Shown: positions 61,432 to 64,000 of the stretch, in pieces | How the letters are laid out: every line of letters begins with the position of its first letter | Position numbering within the stretch: the stretch's first letter is position 1 | Origin: Bacteroidota bacterium | Lineage (GTDB): Bacteria > Bacteroidota > Bacteroidia > Bacteroidales > F082 | DNA length: 64,000 bases | Assembly (NCBI GenBank): GCA_020444415.1 | Contig: JAHLLA010000001.1 | Coordinates: 856,758 to 920,757, forward strand | Reading direction: 5' to 3' | Made by a program: the position numbers and the translations under genes | The notes under the pieces: model-generated | Database searches by the model: none | Told to the model about the DNA's origin: nothing | Seen by the model: only the letters and a program-made list of their open reading frames with translations

Positions 61432-64000
61432 ATGAAATATTTTACTCATAATTACCAAACCAAAATCCTCTTAACACTCTTTTTAGGGTTGCTTTCAATC
61501 CTGAGTTTTGGAGAAGGCACTAAACAAACAGCACCAAATAGCTCTGATGAAGTTTCGTTGTGTATCAACAATACAACTTATGGCAGGTTTGCAAGGTATG
61601 GTTCAAATGACGTTGAAAGGCTGTATGTACGAATTCAGAATCCAAATACAGAAAAAGTTTATCTTGGTTTCAGCCGTGGCAAGAATTCCCCGACATCTTA
61701 CGAAATCAATTCCTATTTCAGGATAGTTGCTCCAAATGGCAGCATAGTCTACGGTCCTCAGTTATTGGACGGAAGTACATCCAACATTACAGGAGCCAAT
61801 AATGCTCAAAAATGGGCCAAGGCAACCAATGGTCCAAATGGAATTGACGGAACAACCAATGGATATAACGCATTTGTTTTTGATCCAAGCGGCTTACCAG
61901 CCGGTGATTACTGGGTTGAGTTTCAAAGAAGCGGATGGGGTAGTGAAATCTATATCAATTATTATGATATCACCGTTGCTTCAGGAAATTCATCCATAGA
62001 AGGACGCGTTTGGTCAAAACGATGGGCATTAGGTCTACCTGATGAAGACACAGATTTCAACGGTGCCTTTTATGTTTTCGCGCCAGATTATGGCTCAACC
62101 ACTGGTGATGTAACCCAGAATGGTTTCGTGAATAAGATTGATTTTAATGGTGCTGGATTTCGTCCATGGTACTTCAATGTGGCTTTTAACAGCACAGGAA
62201 CAGGAAATACCGGCAATACGGCTCAAGACAGAAAAAGCGTTTGGAATGCCTTCTCTATGGCTCCTGAATACGAGGTTTTTCTTACAAATCCTGATATTAA
62301 TGTTTGGCAAAACGGAAGCTACGATGATCGTATCACTATTAATGAGATGAGTCGCTGTGGAGTAGATGAAAGCTGTATTAATGTTGATGTTTATGCAACA
62401 GGTGATGTGGAAGTATTACTTGATTTTCATCCTGCTGGTGCTCCTGACGGTGTATTTACCGCTGGGACCGCCGACCGAATTATTGTTCAGAATATTGACA
62501 CGCAACCAGGCGAGCTACCTCCATTTTCAGTATGTGTTCCATGGGATGGCTTAGATGGACTTGCAAATCTTGTAGATGTAAATGCAAATGTACCGGTTGT
62601 TGTAACTTTTGCCCAGGCCGCATTTCATTTCCCGGTTTATGATATTGAAGAAAACCAGTTTGGTTTTTCCGCTTCACCTGTCAGGCCAACACCGCCTGTA
62701 GGTTACCAATTAAAGTTCTATTGGGATGATTCAAATATCAATTGGAATTCGGGTACTGGGTCACCAAATGTAAATTTAACCGGATGTATCCCATCTGCTA
62801 CACCTCCGGGAGGTTGCCATACATGGAATGGATTTAACGGATCAAATGGCACACCCCAATATGGGAACAGAAACACCATCAATACCTGGTGGTACGCAAA
62901 TCGCGACCAGGCTTCTGCTAATTTAAATATGCCCAACTATATTTATGCAGTAGGACCTGCCAATCCAATTTATGCATCTCCTTCAGAACCTATTCAGGTT
63001 GATGGTTCATTCTGGTGGGCAAACAATGGACAATACGGCGATGAGGTTTACTGGATGACAGATGGTGACGGAACTTTTAGTGAGAATCCTTCAGCCAGTT
63101 GTACTTATACACCTGGAACAAATGACTTAGCGCTTGGATATGCAGATATCACATTCATTCCTGATCCGGATGAAAACTGTGAATCCCCTTCTTACACTTT
63201 CAGAATTATTTTCTGTACACTTGACGCAACCGTTGTTACTGAGGATGTTTCTTGTTTCGGAGCAAGTGATGGTTCAATCACGGTAACAGCTTCAAACGGA
63301 ACAACCCCATATCAATACAGTATTAACGGAGGAACATACGGAAGTTCAAATATTTTTAGTGGACTTTCAGCGGGTAACTATTTTATTACCGTTAAAGATG
63401 CCAACGATTGCACGGTAACGGTAAACGATATTATCATTACTGAAGCAGAAAACGATCTTGAAGCATCAATTGACTCACAGACTAATGTTACCTGTTATGG
63501 AGAAAGTGACGGAGAAGCAACAGCATCTGCAACAGGTGGCACAGCTCCTTATACATATTCATGGAATACTGACCCGATTCAAACAGGAACAACTGCTACT
63601 GGATTAGGTGCGGGAACATATACTGTTACAGTTACTGATGACAATGGATGTACAGATACTGAAGATGTAACTGTTACTCAGCCTGACGAACTGATTGCTG
63701 ATGCGAACGTTACTACTCCGATCGCTTGTAATGGTGGTACGGCTACCATAACCATTACTGCTGAAGGCGGTACAGGTACATATACTTATACTTTCAACGG
63801 CGTAACTCAGGTCGGTGACGGTGTATTCTCAGGAATCGCTGCCGGTACAGCTTATACCTGGTCTGTAGTAGATGAAAATGATTGTGAAGATTCTGGTACT
63901 TTAGACGTAGAAGAAAATGATGAACTCATCGCTGATGCGAACGTTACTACTCCGATCGCTTGTAATGGTGGTACGGCTACCGTTACGATCACGGCTGAAG
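61432..64000 (+). CDS. SprB-repeat surface adhesin, C-terminus beyond the window
   Basis: An open frame from the ATG at 61432 runs without a stop to the right edge (856 codons plus one base). A signal peptide (about 1-28, LLSILSFGEG) is followed by beta-rich N-terminal domains (about 35-500) and a PKD-like segment (about 510-595). From about 599 come SprB-type repeats with the hallmark VSCFGASDGSITV, VTCYGESDGEAT and YTVTVTDDNGCTDTEDVTVTQP. SprB is the large mobile adhesin used in gliding by Flavobacterium johnsoniae and is exported by type IX secretion. A gliding role here is not shown, as many non-gliding Bacteroidota have SprB-repeat proteins. The sorting domain should lie beyond the window. 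Confidence 0.85.
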   Translation, partial: MKYFTHNYQTKILLTLFLGLLSILSFGEGTKQTAPNSSDEVSLCINNTTYGRFARYGSNDVERLYVRIQNPNTEKVYLGFSRGKNSPTSYEINSYFRIVAPNGSIVYGPQLLDGSTSNITGANNAQKWAKATNGPNGIDGTTNGYNAFVFDPSGLPAGDYWVEFQRSGWGSEIYINYYDITVASGNSSIEGRVWSKRWALGLPDEDTDFNGAFYVFAPDYGSTTGDVTQNGFVNKIDFNGAGFRPWYFNVAFNSTGTGNTGNTAQDRKSVWNAFSMAPEYEVFLTNPDINVWQNGSYDDRITINEMSRCGVDESCINVDVYATGDVEVLLDFHPAGAPDGVFTAGTADRIIVQNIDTQPGELPPFSVCVPWDGLDGLANLVDVNANVPVVVTFAQAAFHFPVYDIEENQFGFSASPVRPTPPVGYQLKFYWDDSNINWNSGTGSPNVNLTGCIPSATPPGGCHTWNGFNGSNGTPQYGNRNTINTWWYANRDQASANLNMPNYIYAVGPANPIYASPSEPIQVDGSFWWANNGQYGDEVYWMTDGDGTFSENPSASCTYTPGTNDLALGYADITFIPDPDENCESPSYTFRIIFCTLDATVVTEDVSCFGASDGSITVTASNGTTPYQYSINGGTYGSSNIFSGLSAGNYFITVKDANDCTVTVNDIIITEAENDLEASIDSQTNVTCYGESDGEATASATGGTAPYTYSWNTDPIQTGTTATGLGAGTYTVTVTDDNGCTDTEDVTVTQPDELIADANVTTPIACNGGTATITITAEGGTGTYTYTFNGVTQVGDGVFSGIAAGTAYTWSVVDENDCEDSGTLDVEENDELIADANVTTPIACNGGTATVTITAE
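63697..63981 (+). repeat. 51-base perfect direct repeats inside the SprB-type repeats
   Basis: The 51 bases at 63697-63747 recur without change at 63931-63981, a period of 234 bases or 78 codons. The repeat encodes ADANVTTPIACNGGTAT. Identity at synonymous positions indicates recent duplication or gene conversion, and the second copy reaches almost to the window edge, so more copies probably follow. Confidence 0.9.

Noticed and set aside
61508..62936. Several short closed frames over the adhesin gene
   Set aside because: They lie in other frames than the open frame from 61432, which has a signal peptide and domain motifs throughout.

Overview
This 64 kb window is a chromosomal segment of a Bacteroidota bacterium, most likely class Bacteroidia (Bacteroidales/Marinilabiliales-like; this finer placement is inference). 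The evidence is: type IX secretion (T9SS) C-terminal sorting domains on several secreted proteins, a PorZ homologue, a SprB-repeat adhesin, S46 and C25 peptidases, the biotin-dependent methylmalonyl-CoA decarboxylase set, DUF4837/DUF3098 proteins, and promoters of the Bacteroidota type (TTG, 19-21 bases, TAnnTTTG). The sequence is AT-rich, genes are tightly packed and several gene pairs overlap or nearly touch. I saw no rRNA, tRNA, CRISPR array, transposase or phage gene.

Layout. 1-5.1 kb (minus): the start of trkH, trkA, a GT39-like membrane glycosyltransferase, and an overlapping omega-amidase/methionine aminotransferase pair. 5.2-8.5 kb: pgk (plus) facing an MlaE/MlaF-like lipid transporter with a CvpA-like protein (minus). 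8.6-15.3 kb (plus): a 58-residue lipoprotein, a SprT-like metalloprotein, a mannose-1-phosphate guanylyltransferase, a DPP7-type S46 peptidase and PorZ. 15.4-17.7 kb: recO facing lipB-lipA. 17.9-22 kb: a large C25 (gingipain-family) protease with a T9SS tail. 22.7-29.4 kb (minus): a seven-gene TetR-TolC-HlyD-2xATPase-2xABC-2 permease efflux operon with a divergent lipocalin-like lipoprotein. 30-42.7 kb (minus): a MITE-like palindromic element, DUF4837, a LysM lytic transglycosylase, a GlsB-like protein, a 2020-residue alpha-2-macroglobulin-like protein with no visible thioester, and leuS. 42.9-49.4 kb: the ftsX-DUF3098-uppP-truB-queA-ispD run and ruvC, with one opposing GT2. 49.4-54.3 kb (minus): tryptophanase, free methionine sulfoxide reductase, a divergent MntP-like protein, a T9SS-tailed endonuclease I, QueD and an unknown secreted protein. 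55-60 kb (minus): methylmalonyl-CoA epimerase, the four sodium-pumping decarboxylase subunits, uridine kinase and DUF1289. 60-64 kb (plus): a long structured leader, a small secreted protein and a SprB-repeat adhesin that runs off the right edge.

Themes. Surface secretion links PorZ, the C25 protease, endonuclease I and probably the adhesin. Peptide and amino-acid use links DPP7, tryptophanase, the aminotransferase/omega-amidase pair and the propionate-side decarboxylase. Envelope upkeep links the Mla-like transporter, UppP, the lytic transglycosylase, FtsX and the macroglobulin-like protein. Most of the window is ordinary housekeeping. The least explained parts are the repeat- and hairpin-rich leader upstream of the adhesin (about 60.41-60.77 kb), the palindromic element at 30.0-30.3 kb, and the MntP-like protein that lacks the acidic motifs of its family.
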